NCBI RefSeq assembly: GCF_002910905.1 | Contig: NZ_NEUE01000212.1 | Span: 90,307-154,306 of the forward strand | Direction: 5' to 3' | DNA: 64,000 nucleotides | Source: Streptomyces sp. SM11 | GTDB lineage: Bacteria > Actinomycetota > Actinomycetes > Streptomycetales > Streptomycetaceae | Shown here: one piece after another, positions 1-8,355 of the stretch | Position numbering within the stretch: the first letter of the stretch is position 1 | Layout of the letters: every line of letters begins with the position of its first letter | Notes under the pieces: generated by a model | Seen by the model: only the letters and a program-made list of their open reading frames with translations | What the model was told of the DNA's origin: nothing | The model's database searches: none | Made by a program: the position numbers and the translations under genes

Positions 1-1
1 C

Positions 2-556
2 ACGTACGCGACCTGGTGGATCCGCCAGGCCATGTCCCGCGCGCTCGCCGACCAGGCCCGCACCATCCGCGTCCCGGTCCACGTCGTGGAACTGATCAAC
101 CGCGTGGTGCGGGTCCAGCGCCGGATGCTCCAGGAGCGCGGCATCGAGCCCAGCGCCGAGGACGTCGCCGACGAGCTAGACCTGACGCCCGAGCGGGTCA
201 CTGAAATCCTCCGCCTGGCCCAGGAGCCCGTCTCCCTGCACGCCCCCGTCGGCGAGGAGGACGACGTCTCCTTCGGCGACCTCATCGAGGACGGGGACGC
301 CGCGTCACCCGTCGAGTCGGCCGCCTTCCTGCTGCTGCGCGAACACCTGGAGGCGGTGCTCTCCACCCTCGGCGAACGCGAACGCAAGGTCGTACAACTG
401 CGGTACGGCCTGGAGGACGGGCGGCCCCGCACCCTGGAGGAGATCGGCCGGATCTTCGGCGTGACACGCGAACGCATCCGCCAGATCGAGTCCAAGACCC
501 TCAGTAGGCTGCGGGACCACGCCTTCGCCGACCAACTCCGCGGCTACCTCGACTGA
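2..556 (+). CDS. Principal-type (RpoD/HrdA-like) sigma factor, C-terminal part
   Basis: The frame is open from base 2, so the N-terminus lies outside the window. It begins inside region 2.4 with [15 protein letters not shown], the -10 recognition helix of sigma-70 proteins. Region 3 follows, and region 4 contains [11 protein letters not shown], the -35 binding helix-turn-helix. The protein ends LRGYLD, close to the usual end of Hrd proteins. It would direct RNA polymerase to housekeeping-like promoters. Streptomyces carry several Hrd paralogues; the following ABC pair recalls the hrdA neighbourhood from memory, but the paralogue cannot be fixed from this fragment. It converges on the ABC transporter gene with only 17 bases between them. 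Confidence 0.93.
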   Translation, partial: TYATWWIRQAMSRALADQARTIRVPVHVVELINRVVRVQRRMLQERGIEPSAEDVADELDLTPERVTEILRLAQEPVSLHAPVGEEDDVSFGDLIEDGDAASPVESAAFLLLREHLEAVLSTLGERERKVVQLRYGLEDGRPRTLEEIGRIFGVTRERIRQIESKTLSRLRDHAFADQLRGYLD

Positions 557-573
557 TCCCCCGGGCCCACGCC

Positions 574-2502
574 TCAGTCCACCTCGGCCAGCGCCTGGGC
601 GAACTGGGCCGCGTACAGCCGTGCGTAGGCGCCCTTGGCAGCCAACAGCTCCTCGTGCGTGCCCTGTTCGACGATCGAGCCGCTCTCCATCACCAGGATC
701 ACGTCCGCGTCCCGGATCGTGGAGAGCCGGTGCGCGATCACGAACGACGTACGCCCGTGGGCCAGGCGCGCCATCGCCTTCTGGATCAGCACCTCGGTCC
801 GGGTGTCCACCGAACTGGTCGCCTCGTCGAGGACCAGGATCACCGGGTCGGACAGGAACGCCCGCGCGATGGTGATCAGCTGCTTCTCGCCCGCGCTGAC
901 CCCGGAGCCCTCGTCGTCGATCACCGAGTCGTACCCGTCGGGCAGGGTCCGGACGAACCGGTCCGCGTGCGCCGCCCGGGCCGCCTCCTCGATCTCCTCC
1001 CGGGTGACCTCGCGCGAAGCGCCGTACGCGATGTTCTCGGCTATCGAACCGCCGAACAGCCAGGTGTCCTGGAGCACCATGCCTATGGAGGACCGCAGAT
1101 CGGCGCGGGACATCTTCGCCACGTCGACCCCGTCGAGCGCGATCCGCCCGCCGGTCACCTCGTAGAACCGCATCAACAGGTTGACCAGCGTGGTCTTGCC
1201 CGCCCCGGTCGGACCGACGATCGCGACGGTCTGCCCCGGCTCCACGCTCAGCGACAGATCCTCGATCAGCGGCTTCTCCGGCTCGTAGCGGAAGGAGACC
1301 TTCTCCAGCGAGACCCGGCCGTCAAGACGCTCCGGGCGCTCCCCGTGCTCCGGATCCGCGTCCTGCTCCTCGGCGTCCAGCAGTTCGAAGACCCGCTCCG
1401 CCGACGCGATGCCGGACTGGATGAGGTTGGCCATCGAGGCGACCTGCGTCAGCGGCATCGAGAACTGCCGCGAGTACTGGATGAACGCCTGGACGTCACC
1501 GATCGACAGCGCACCCGAGGCCACCCGGAGCCCGCCGACCACCGCGACCAGCACGTAGTTGATGTTCGAGATGAAGAACATCAGCGGCTGCATGAGCCCG
1601 CTGGCGAACTGGGCCTTGAAGCCCGCCGCGTACAGCGCCTCGTTCTGCTCGGCGAAGTCCCGCGCGGACTCCTCCTGCCGGCCGAAGACCTTCACCAGGG
1701 TGTGCCCGGTGTACATCTCCTCGATATGGGCGTTGAGCGTGCCCGTCACCCGCCACTGCTGCACGAACTGCGGCTGCGACCGCTTGCCGACCTGCGTCGC
1801 CACGACCACCGACAGCGGGACCGTCACCAGCGCGACCAGGGCCAGCAGCGGGGAGATCCAGAACATCATCACCAGCACGCCGACGATCGTCAGCAGCGAG
1901 TTGATGAGCTGCCCCATCGTCTGCTGGAGCGTCTGCGAGACGTTGTCGATGTCGTTCGTCGCCCGGCTCAGCACCTCACCGCGCTTGGCCCGGTCGAAGT
2001 ACGACAGCGGCAGCCGCGCCAGCTTCGTCTGGAGGTCCTCGCGCAGCTGGAACACGATCCGGTTGATCACCCGGATCGACAGCCGCGTCGACACCAGCAT
2101 CAGCAGCCCGGCCCCGACATAGATCACCAGGGCCAGCAGCAGAACGTTCCCCACCGGCCCGAAGTCGATGCCCTCGCCCGGGGTGAAGTCCACCCCCGAG
2201 AGCATGTCGGCCATGGAGCCGCGGCCGTCCTCGCGCAGCCCCTCGATCGCCTGCGCCTTCGTCGTGCCCTCGGGCATCCCGCGCCCGACCACGCCGGCGA
2301 AGATCAGGTCCGTCGCCCTGCCGAGGATCTTCGGCCCGGCCACCGACAGCCCGACGCTCACCGTCACCGCGGCCAGCATCAGCCACAGCGAGGACTTCTC
2401 CCGGCCGAACCGCTTCAGCAGCCGCTTGCTCGACCCCTTGAAATCCATCGACCGCTCGGTGGGCGCACCCCCGGCCATCATCCGTCCACCCGGACCGGCC
2501 AT
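574..2502 (-). CDS. ABC exporter half-transporter, canonical ATPase subunit
   Basis: This 642-residue protein has an N-terminal six-helix type I exporter membrane domain (roughly residues 40-350) and a C-terminal nucleotide-binding domain. Visible motifs are Walker A GPTGAGKTT, an altered signature GVSAGEKQL in place of LSGGQ, and Walker B ILVLDEATSSVD with the catalytic Glu present. Its start overlaps the stop of the upstream gene by one base (TAATG), so the two halves are translationally coupled and probably form a heterodimer. A long insertion between the first two helices (about residues 75-110) is typical of this actinobacterial pair. The substrate is unknown; drug or lipid export is the usual guess. 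An internal ATG about 18 codons in is an alternative start. Confidence 0.92.
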   Translation of the reverse strand: MAGPGGRMMAGGAPTERSMDFKGSSKRLLKRFGREKSSLWLMLAAVTVSVGLSVAGPKILGRATDLIFAGVVGRGMPEGTTKAQAIEGLREDGRGSMADMLSGVDFTPGEGIDFGPVGNVLLLALVIYVGAGLLMLVSTRLSIRVINRIVFQLREDLQTKLARLPLSYFDRAKRGEVLSRATNDIDNVSQTLQQTMGQLINSLLTIVGVLVMMFWISPLLALVALVTVPLSVVVATQVGKRSQPQFVQQWRVTGTLNAHIEEMYTGHTLVKVFGRQEESARDFAEQNEALYAAGFKAQFASGLMQPLMFFISNINYVLVAVVGGLRVASGALSIGDVQAFIQYSRQFSMPLTQVASMANLIQSGIASAERVFELLDAEEQDADPEHGERPERLDGRVSLEKVSFRYEPEKPLIEDLSLSVEPGQTVAIVGPTGAGKTTLVNLLMRFYEVTGGRIALDGVDVAKMSRADLRSSIGMVLQDTWLFGGSIAENIAYGASREVTREEIEEAARAAHADRFVRTLPDGYDSVIDDEGSGVSAGEKQLITIARAFLSDPVILVLDEATSSVDTRTEVLIQKAMARLAHGRTSFVIAHRLSTIRDADVILVMESGSIVEQGTHEELLAAKGAYARLYAAQFAQALAEVD

Positions 2503-4235
2503 TACGCGGCCTCCGCTTCCGTCAGCTGGGAGAGCACGATCTCCCGGTACGTTTCATTGCCGTCCATCAGCTCGTGGTGGGTGCCGGACCCCACGAGCCG
2601 GCCCTCGTCCAGCACCAGGATCCGGTCCGCGTCGCGGATGGTGGACACCCGCTGCGCCACGATCACCACGGTCGCCCCGGCCGTCTCCCGCCCCAGCGCC
2701 GCCCGCAGCGCGGCGTCGGTCGCGTAGTCCAGCGCGGAGAACGAGTCGTCGAACAGATAGATCTCCGGGCGCTGCACCAGCGTCCGGGCGATCGCGAGCC
2801 GCTGCCGCTGACCGCCGGACACATTGGTGCCGCCCTGCGCGATCGGCGCGTCCAGCCCGTGCTCCAGCGCCTCGACGAACTCCTTGGCCTGCGCCACCTC
2901 CAGCGCGTGCCACAGCTCCTCGTCGGTCGCGTCCGGATTCCCGTACCGCAGGTTCGTCGCGACCGTCCCCGAGAAGAGGTACGGCTTCTGCGGCACCAGG
3001 CTCACCGTCTTCGCCAGCAGCACCGGGTCCAGCGTCCGCACGTTCTCGCCGTCGACCAGCACCTCGCCGTCCGTCACGTCGAACAGCCGGGGAACCAGCC
3101 CGAGCAGCGTGGACTTCCCGCTGCCCGTCGACCCGATCACCGCGGTCGTCTCACCGGGCCGGGCCACGAGATCCACGTTCCGCAGCACCGGCTCCTCAGC
3201 ACCCGGATACCGGAACTCGGCCCCGCGCACCTCCAGATGCCCGTGCCGCCGCAGCTCGGTGACCGGTGCGACGGGCGGCACGACGCTCGAATCGGTGCCG
3301 AGGACCTCCTCGATGCGCTCGGCGCACACCTCGGCGCGCGGCACCATCATGAACATGAAGGTGGCCATCATCACGGCCATCACGATCTGCATCAGATAGG
3401 CGAGGAACGCGGTCAGCGCACCGATCTGCATCCCGCCGCTGTCGATCCGGTGCGCGCCGAACCACACCACCGCGACCGACGACAGGTTGACCACCGTCAT
3501 CACGGTCGGGAACATCAGCGCCATCAGCCGGCCGGTCGCCACCGACACGTCGGTCAGCTCGGTGTTGGCACCCCGGAACCGCTTCTCCTCGTACGCGTCC
3601 CGGACGAAGGCGCGGATGACCCGGTTGCCGGTGATCTGCTCGCGCAGCACCCGGTTCACACCGTCCAGCCGCTCCTGCATGGTGCGGAACAGCGGCCCCA
3701 TCTTCCTCACGATGAGTCCGACCGAGACACCGAGCACCGGCACGACCGCCAGCAGCACCGCGGAGAGCGGCACGTCCTGGCCGAGCGCCATGATGATGCC
3801 GCCGACGCACATGATCGGGGCCGACACCATCAGGGTGAACGCCAGCAGCACCAGCATCTGGACCTGCTGGACGTCGTTGGTGGTCCGGGTGATCAGCGAG
3901 GGCGCCCCGAAGCGCCCCAGCTCACGGGCGGAGAAGGACTGCACCCGGTCGAAGACGGCGGCCCGCACATCGCGCCCGAGGGCGGAAGCGGTCCGGGCCC
4001 CGTAGTACACGGCCCCCACGTTGCAGAGGACCTGGAGAACGCTGACGGCGATCATGAGACCGCCGAACTCCAGGATGTAGCCGGTGTCGCCCGTGACGAC
4101 ACCGTTGTCAATGATGTCGGCGTTCAGGCTGGGCAGATACAGAGTGGCGCAGGTCTGGAGCAGCTGGAGGAACACCAGCAGCACGATGGGTTTCTTGTAC
4201 GGGCCCAGATGGGCCCGCAGGAGTTTTATGAGCAC
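2502..4235 (-). CDS. ABC exporter half-transporter, degenerate-site subunit
   Basis: This 577-residue protein is the partner of the following gene. It has a membrane domain over roughly residues 15-310, then Walker A GSTGSGKST, a canonical signature NVSGGQRQRL and Walker B IYLFDDSFSALD. In the last motif the catalytic Glu after the Walker B Asp is replaced by Asp. A degenerate site in one half and a normal site in the other is the known pattern of heterodimeric exporters such as LmrCD and TM287/288. The gene is first in the two-gene operon. A short gap separates it from the upstream kinase gene, which is read in the same direction. Confidence 0.92.
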   Translation of the reverse strand: MLIKLLRAHLGPYKKPIVLLVFLQLLQTCATLYLPSLNADIIDNGVVTGDTGYILEFGGLMIAVSVLQVLCNVGAVYYGARTASALGRDVRAAVFDRVQSFSARELGRFGAPSLITRTTNDVQQVQMLVLLAFTLMVSAPIMCVGGIIMALGQDVPLSAVLLAVVPVLGVSVGLIVRKMGPLFRTMQERLDGVNRVLREQITGNRVIRAFVRDAYEEKRFRGANTELTDVSVATGRLMALMFPTVMTVVNLSSVAVVWFGAHRIDSGGMQIGALTAFLAYLMQIVMAVMMATFMFMMVPRAEVCAERIEEVLGTDSSVVPPVAPVTELRRHGHLEVRGAEFRYPGAEEPVLRNVDLVARPGETTAVIGSTGSGKSTLLGLVPRLFDVTDGEVLVDGENVRTLDPVLLAKTVSLVPQKPYLFSGTVATNLRYGNPDATDEELWHALEVAQAKEFVEALEHGLDAPIAQGGTNVSGGQRQRLAIARTLVQRPEIYLFDDSFSALDYATDAALRAALGRETAGATVVIVAQRVSTIRDADRILVLDEGRLVGSGTHHELMDGNETYREIVLSQLTEAEAA

Positions 4236-4419
4236 GCGGGTCTCTCGGAATCGGCGGCAGGCAGAGGCCGACCCAGTTTCGCGTACGCCGTACTCCGAGG
4301 GCGAACCCTTTTCGCCAAGCCCAGGTCAAACCTGGAGCGCGCGAACAGAGCCCCTGCGCTCCGGACGCACCGCCTCACCCCGGGTGCGCGCCTACTCCGG
4401 CTACGCGGCCGGGACGGGC

Positions 4420-5871
4420 CTACTCCGGGTGTGCGCCGCCGAAGGCCCCGGGGTGGATCTGGTCCCGGGTCGCCGTGTACTGCTGACGCACCGCACCGCC
4501 GACCGCCAGCTCGTCGCCGGGCTCCAGCACCTGGGCCGCCGCGCCCTGCCAGGCCGGGGGAGTGCGCGGGTCGAGGGAGCCCTGCGAGACGCCGAGCGCC
4601 CAGGCCGCCTGCCGGGCCGCGCCGATCGCCGCGTACTGGGCGGGCTGCGGCACCACGACCTGGGTGCCGAACACGGCCGGAGCCAGAGCCTGTACGGCGG
4701 GCAGCTCGGCAGCGGCACCGAGCAGAAAGACGCGCCGCACCTCCACGCCCCGGCCGCGCAGTACGTCGAGGGCGTCGGCCAGCGAGCAGAGCATCCCCTC
4801 GAACGCGGCCCGCGCCAGATGCTCCGGCTTCATCGACTCGCGCCGCAGCCCGCTCAGAGTGCCCGCGGTGTGCGGGAGCTGCGGGGTGCGCTCGCCCTCC
4901 AGATACGGCAGCAGCACCAGCCCGGAAGCGCCCGGCGTGGACTTCAACGCCAGGGCCGACAGCTCCTCCAGCCCGTCGGTGCCCAGCATCTCGGCGGTCC
5001 CGCGCAGTGCCCGTACGGCATTGGAGAGGTGCACCACCGGCAGATGCTTCCCGGTGGCGTCGGCGAACGAGGTGATCATCCCGTTCGGGTCGGCGAGCGC
5101 CTCGTGGTGGACCGCCATCACGGAGCCGGAGGCCCCCAGCGACACCACCGCGTCGCCCACCGCGACCCCGAGCCCGAAGGCCGCGGCCATGGTCTCGCCG
5201 GTGCCCGCGGAGATCAGCAGTCCCTCGGGTGTCATCCCGGCGGAGTCGGCCGGGCCGAGCACCTCGGGCAGCCCGGCGGAGTGCCCGAGCGCCAGCTCGA
5301 CCAGATCGGGCCGGTAGGAGGCGGACCCGGCCGACCAGTAGCCGGTGCCCGAGGCCGCGCCCCGGTCCGTGGTCCGCCGGGCGGGCCGGCCCAGCAACTG
5401 CCACACGAGCCAGTCGTGCGGCTGGAGCACCGCGGTCACCCGCTGGGCGTTCTCCGGCTCGGTCCGGGCCAGCCAGCGCAGCTTCGCCACCGGCTGCGCG
5501 GCCCCCGGCACGGCCCCGACGGCTTCCGCCCAGGCCTGCCGTCCGCCCAGCGCGTCGACGAGATCGGCCGCGGCGACCTGCGCCCGCCGGTCGTTGCCGA
5601 GCAGAGCGGGACGCACGAGATTGCCCTGCCGGTCCAGCGGGACGAGCCCGTGCTGCTGCGCGGAGACCCCGATAGCCTGCACGCCTTCGAGCAGCCCGCC
5701 GGAGGCCGCCTCGCCGAGCGAGAGCAGCCAGGCCTGCGGATCGACCTCGGTGGCCTTGGCCTCGACCGGGTGGGCGGCGTACCCCTCCCGGAGCACGGCG
5801 CCCGTATCCGTGTCGCAGACGACGATGTGAGTGAAGGCGGAAGAACTGTCCAACCCCGCGACTATGCCCAT
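4420..5871 (-). CDS. FGGY-family carbohydrate kinase, xylulokinase-like
   Basis: The roughly 483-residue protein belongs to the FGGY kinase fold, in which two actin-like lobes phosphorylate a sugar or polyol with ATP. The N-terminal lobe begins MGIVAGLDSSSAFTHIVVCD, whose Asp and Ser residues match the phosphate-binding loop. ISAQQHGLVPLD is the xylulokinase-type sugar-contact segment, and GASGSVMAVHHEAL lies where the second lobe starts. I chose the start at MGIV, which begins at the expected conserved Gly/Asp strand, rather than a start six codons upstream. No xylose isomerase or transporter is adjacent, so the physiological sugar is not established. The frame is intact. Confidence 0.85.
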   Translation of the reverse strand: MGIVAGLDSSSAFTHIVVCDTDTGAVLREGYAAHPVEAKATEVDPQAWLLSLGEAASGGLLEGVQAIGVSAQQHGLVPLDRQGNLVRPALLGNDRRAQVAAADLVDALGGRQAWAEAVGAVPGAAQPVAKLRWLARTEPENAQRVTAVLQPHDWLVWQLLGRPARRTTDRGAASGTGYWSAGSASYRPDLVELALGHSAGLPEVLGPADSAGMTPEGLLISAGTGETMAAAFGLGVAVGDAVVSLGASGSVMAVHHEALADPNGMITSFADATGKHLPVVHLSNAVRALRGTAEMLGTDGLEELSALALKSTPGASGLVLLPYLEGERTPQLPHTAGTLSGLRRESMKPEHLARAAFEGMLCSLADALDVLRGRGVEVRRVFLLGAAAELPAVQALAPAVFGTQVVVPQPAQYAAIGAARQAAWALGVSQGSLDPRTPPAWQGAAAQVLEPGDELAVGGAVRQQYTATRDQIHPGAFGGAHPE

Positions 5872-5939
5872 ACGGAGATTCTGCCGCACCCCGCGACTCT
5901 CCCGTAACCGCCGCCCTCGAAGCCCCGGGACCCCGTCGC

Positions 5940-6245
5940 TCAGGTGTTGGTGGTCCCCCAGTCGTCCTCGCCGCCGTTCTGGCTGCTGCGGTCCCGCAGC
6001 GACCGGACCCGCTCGGCGACGGAGGCGGGCACCTTGCCCCCGACCTTGTCGCTGACCGAGTGGTACGCCTTGCCCGCGATGTCCCGCCCGCTGTGCGCGG
6101 CACTCTCGGCGGCGTTGCGCACGGCGGGGTTCTCCGTGAACTGCCGGGCCGACTTCTTCAGCTGCTCGTAACGCTCGCGCCCGGCTCGCGTGCCGAGCAC
6201 GTAACCGAGGGCCACTCCGGCGATGAACGTGAGCCGGTACCGCAT
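5940..6245 (-). CDS. YtxH-like small membrane-anchored protein
   Basis: This is a 101-residue protein starting MRYRLTFIAGVALGYVLGTR. One N-terminal membrane segment, rich in Gly, is followed at once by RAGRERYEQLKK and a long charged amphipathic region. This is the architecture of the YtxH/general-stress family. I chose the inner ATG because GGAAGGG lies just upstream of it, while the longer frame upstream has no ribosome site. The C-terminus is hydrophilic (ends DDWGTTNT) and should be cytoplasmic. The role is unknown; related proteins are linked to envelope or general stress. Confidence 0.8.
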   Translation of the reverse strand: MRYRLTFIAGVALGYVLGTRAGRERYEQLKKSARQFTENPAVRNAAESAAHSGRDIAGKAYHSVSDKVGGKVPASVAERVRSLRDRSSQNGGEDDWGTTNT

Positions 6246-6427
6246 GGCTGCCACCCTTCCTGCGCTTGGTGCGACGTGTGCAGCCCGCCTACCCGCGAGC
6301 ACCCGAGATCACCCCGGGCGATACCGATTGGCGGAGCACCCCCCTGCTTGCGCTAATGTATGTGTCGCAGCGAACGCGCGCCGCCCGGCAGCCGCCAGGC
6401 AGGTACGATTTCGCAGCGACGCAGCAA

Positions 6428-6500
6428 TCCCCTGTAGCTCAATTGGCAGAGCAGCCGGCTGTTAACCGGCAGGTTACTGGTTCGAGTCCAGTCGGGGGAG
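6428..6500 (+). tRNA. tRNA-Asn (GTT)
   Basis: A full 73-nt cloverleaf is visible. The 7-bp acceptor stem is TCCCCTG pairing with CGGGGGA, with G as discriminator. The anticodon stem GCCGG/CCGGC encloses the loop CTGTTAA, so the anticodon is GTT. The T-arm is ACTGG-TTCGAGT-CCAGT. CCA is not encoded. Confidence 0.96.
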
Positions 6501-6505
6501 CGCGA

Positions 6506-6578
6506 TCCCCTGTAGCTCAATTGGCAGAGCATTCGGCTGTTAACCGGAGGGTTACTGGTTCGAGTCCAGTCGGGGGAG
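6506..6578 (+). tRNA. tRNA-Asn (GTT), second tandem copy
   Basis: This is a second tRNA-Asn five bases after the first, with the same acceptor and T arms. The anticodon loop is again CTGTTAA. The anticodon stem differs (TTCGG/CCGGA, with one T-G pair), so the copies are not identical. Both are probably transcribed together and stop at the hairpin that follows. Confidence 0.96.
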
Positions 6579-6587
6579 CGGAACGGA

Positions 6588-6611
6588 AGAGGGCCCCTCG
6601 GGGTCCTCTTT
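6588..6611 (+). terminator. Rho-independent terminator of the tRNA-Asn pair
   Basis: AGAGGGCCCC and GGGGTCCTCT form a 10-bp stem, with one G-T pair and a two-base loop, followed by TTT. It lies ten bases after the second tRNA-Asn. Confidence 0.8.
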
Positions 6612-6812
6612 CGTGTGCCCGGCCGATGTCTTCCCGGGGCGCCGGAGGGGCCCCGGGGTGACTCTTTCGGGTCTCCTTGATCTCCCCTGCAACCGGGCAG
6701 CACGCAGCGCCGTCCTCAAGATCAGGCGAAGTCGGCCATCCGAAGCGAGAGATCGTATGACCGGCTATGCTGCGGCAGACGGTGCGCACACTTGTACGCG
6801 CCACGCCGAAAC

Positions 6813-6889
6813 GGGGCGGTAGCTCAGCCGGTTAGAGCAGCGGACTCATAATCCGTCGGCCGTGGGTTCGAGTCCCACCCGCCCCACCA
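6813..6889 (+). tRNA. tRNA with anticodon CAT (Met, or Ile2 if lysidine-modified)
   Basis: The 77-nt gene has the acceptor stem GGGGCGG/CCGCCCC, the anticodon loop CTCATAA (anticodon CAT), the T-arm GTGGG-TTCGAGT-CCCAC and an encoded CCA end. The extended D-arm form GCTCAGCCGGTTAGAGC suggests an elongator rather than an initiator, because the three G-C anticodon pairs of fMet are absent. Elongator Met and Ile2 both carry this loop and I cannot separate them by eye. Its 3' end is the sequence repeated at 16.3 and 39.0 kb, so it appears to be the integration target of mobile elements. Confidence 0.9.
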
Positions 6890-7080
6890 GTTTTACCCTG
6901 CGGAAACGTTCTGACCTGCGGAAACGTGGTTCTGTGGCTGTTTTCCGTGCGGTACTCGCCGCACGCGGTGCGGTACTGGGCCGCTTTTTTGTGGCGGCGG
7001 AACCCGTCAGACTCTTCTGACCTGGCCTTTTGTGACGACCGCCGGAGAGAGCGTCGTTGATGGCTCCCACGGTTGCTGAG
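6864..7080 (+). repeat. att-like module A: tRNA 3' end plus right arm
   Basis: The last 27 bases of the tRNA (from GGGTTCGAGTCCCACCCG on) are followed by a right arm found again at 16.3 and 39.0 kb. The arm contains CTGCGGAAACG direct repeats separated by TTCTGAC, then two TGCGGTACT repeats near 6947 and 6969, then CTGACCTGGCCTTTTG and CTCCCACGG near 7060. Copy A has only the right arm, because its left side is the functional tRNA. This is the expected arrangement for the tRNA-side att site of an integrated element. No gene lies between 6890 and 7254. Confidence 0.7.
6970..6990 (+). terminator. Probable terminator after the CAT tRNA
   Basis: GCGG and CCGC flank a 7-base loop and are followed at once by six T residues. 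Only copy A of the att module has the T run; copies at 16.4 and 39.1 kb do not. Confidence 0.55.
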
Positions 7081-7254
7081 GCAGCGGCCTGTCTTCACCG
7101 CATCGACATCATCCACTCGGTAGGTGGCTCGTGGCCGCCGCCTCGCGGCCGGGTCGGATCCTCTCTGTCTCGTGCTCGATGATTTGCCGTCCGTGAATGT
7201 TGGTGATGTATCGTGGTTATGTACATCATGGACTCAAGGTGAGGGGCGGCTGTT

Positions 7255-7488
7255 ATGTCTGTGACCCAGGTCGATCTCGATGATGAGGCGCTGGCTGAGG
7301 CGATGCGGCTCATGGGTGTCTCGACGAAGAAGGAGACGGTGAACGGGGCCCTACGGGACTATGTGGCGCGCATCAAGCGGCTGGAGGCTGCTGAGAAGCT
7401 GGCCGCGAGGGGTGAGCGGGGCGAGTTCGAGGCTGCGGCTGCGGCGCATGCAGCGGCCAAGCAGGCCCGGCGGGCAGCCTTCGAGTGA
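7255..7488 (+). CDS. vapB: VapB-type antitoxin
   Basis: This 77-residue protein begins with a ribbon-helix-helix region (MSVTQVDLDDEALAEAMRLM, then STKKETVNGALRDYV, residues 1-40). That is the DNA-binding form of the DUF2191/VapB antitoxins. The second half is Ala- and Glu-rich and should wrap the toxin. AAGGTGAGG lies 9 bases upstream of the ATG. The stop overlaps the toxin start in GTGA, so the pair is translationally coupled. VapB normally neutralises the toxin and represses its own promoter; I see no clear operator palindrome. Confidence 0.9.
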   Translation: MSVTQVDLDDEALAEAMRLMGVSTKKETVNGALRDYVARIKRLEAAEKLAARGERGEFEAAAAAHAAAKQARRAAFE

Positions 7489-7892
7489 TCACATACCTCC
7501 TCGACACGTCCGCCCTCTGGTACCTCTTCCGGACGCCGGGGGCATTGCGTTCCTGGGAGGGGCACATCGCTGCCGGTGTGTTCCATATCTGCGAGCCCAC
7601 GAGGGTGGAGTTCCTCTTCTCGGCCACAAGCCCGGCTGATCGGGACGAGTTGGCCGAGGAGCTGGATGACCTCTGTCATCTCGCACCGGTTCCCAAGAGT
7701 GCGTGGCGCTGGGTCGACACCGCGCAGTACAAGCTCACCCAGCGGGGGCAGCACCGTGCCGCCGGAGCCATCGACCTCCTGGTGTGTGCGACGGCGGTCC
7801 ATCACGGTCACACGGTGCTTCACGTGGACAACGACTTCGCCACGGTGGGGGCGGTCCTGAAGGAAGTGCAGCAACGAGACGTACGCGCCTGA
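7485..7892 (+). CDS. vapC: VapC-type PIN-domain toxin
   Basis: The 135-residue protein uses a GTG start inside GTGA. Its PIN acidic residues are visible: Asp7 in YLLDTSALW, Glu42 in CEPTRVEF, Asp in AAGAIDLLVCATA and Asp in LHVDNDFATVG. The family cleaves RNA, often tRNA, when the antitoxin is lost. A second, damaged copy of this gene lies at 15604-15937, so the 9-kb segment is bordered on both sides by vapC sequence. Such pairs stabilise mobile elements, which fits the position just inside the tRNA-linked repeat. Confidence 0.93.
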   Translation: MITYLLDTSALWYLFRTPGALRSWEGHIAAGVFHICEPTRVEFLFSATSPADRDELAEELDDLCHLAPVPKSAWRWVDTAQYKLTQRGQHRAAGAIDLLVCATAVHHGHTVLHVDNDFATVGAVLKEVQQRDVRA

Positions 7893-8355
7893 ACCTCCAT
7901 CGAGTTCGAACAACGCTCGATCAACTCAGTTAGCCACCTTGCCCGGTGACGGTGACGAGTTCACTGACCGTGCGGGTGGTGAACTTGAGGTCATCTCCAA
8001 GGTCGTACAGCTGGGGTCGCCTTCGTCGGGCGCTGCGGAGAGCGCATGAGAACGGTCGGTCGGGTGCCCTGAATGAAGGCGCCGGTTGCCGGGGCGCGTC
8101 CGCGACGAACTGCCGGAAGTGGTAGTTGACGTCGTGGTGATCTATCGGGGCGGCCATGATCGCGGCGTTGCCGGGCCGCACGGGCAGGTCGACGCCGTAC
8201 ACCTCCTGCATGTCGGCTGGGAACCGGCGGCTGGGGCGGGGTCGAGGAACCAGCGGTTGTTGTGCCCGTCGGAACCTCGCGCGGCACGCCGGTCATCTGC
8301 AGTGCGATCGAGGAGCCGGGGGCGGGGTGGCCCACTGGGGCGCCTGGGGGCGTGG
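7893..8355. other. Gene-poor gap with a possible decayed reading frame
   Basis: The minus strand from 8211 to 7930 encodes 93 residues (MQEVYGVDLPVRPGNAAIMA onward, with PQLYDLGDDLKFTTRTVSEL near the end) that look more protein-like than chance. However, there is no ribosome site and no family I recognise. The frame just upstream contains similar-looking text in a different phase. I regard it as probable debris of a former gene. Confidence 0.3.

Noticed and set aside
655..2727. 690-codon open frame on the plus strand
   Set aside because: It is antisense to the ABC transporter, is rich in His/Arg/Gln as expected of a GC-driven shadow frame, and matches no family.
2574..5075. 833-codon plus-strand frame
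   Set aside because: It is antisense to the second ABC subunit and the kinase; composition is again that of a shadow frame.
4226..6103. 625-codon minus-strand frame
   Set aside because: It overlaps the kinase in another phase; the kinase frame has the conserved motifs.
6353..6703. Frames containing SPDWTRTSN-type repeats
   Set aside because: They are the reverse reading of the two tRNA-Asn genes.
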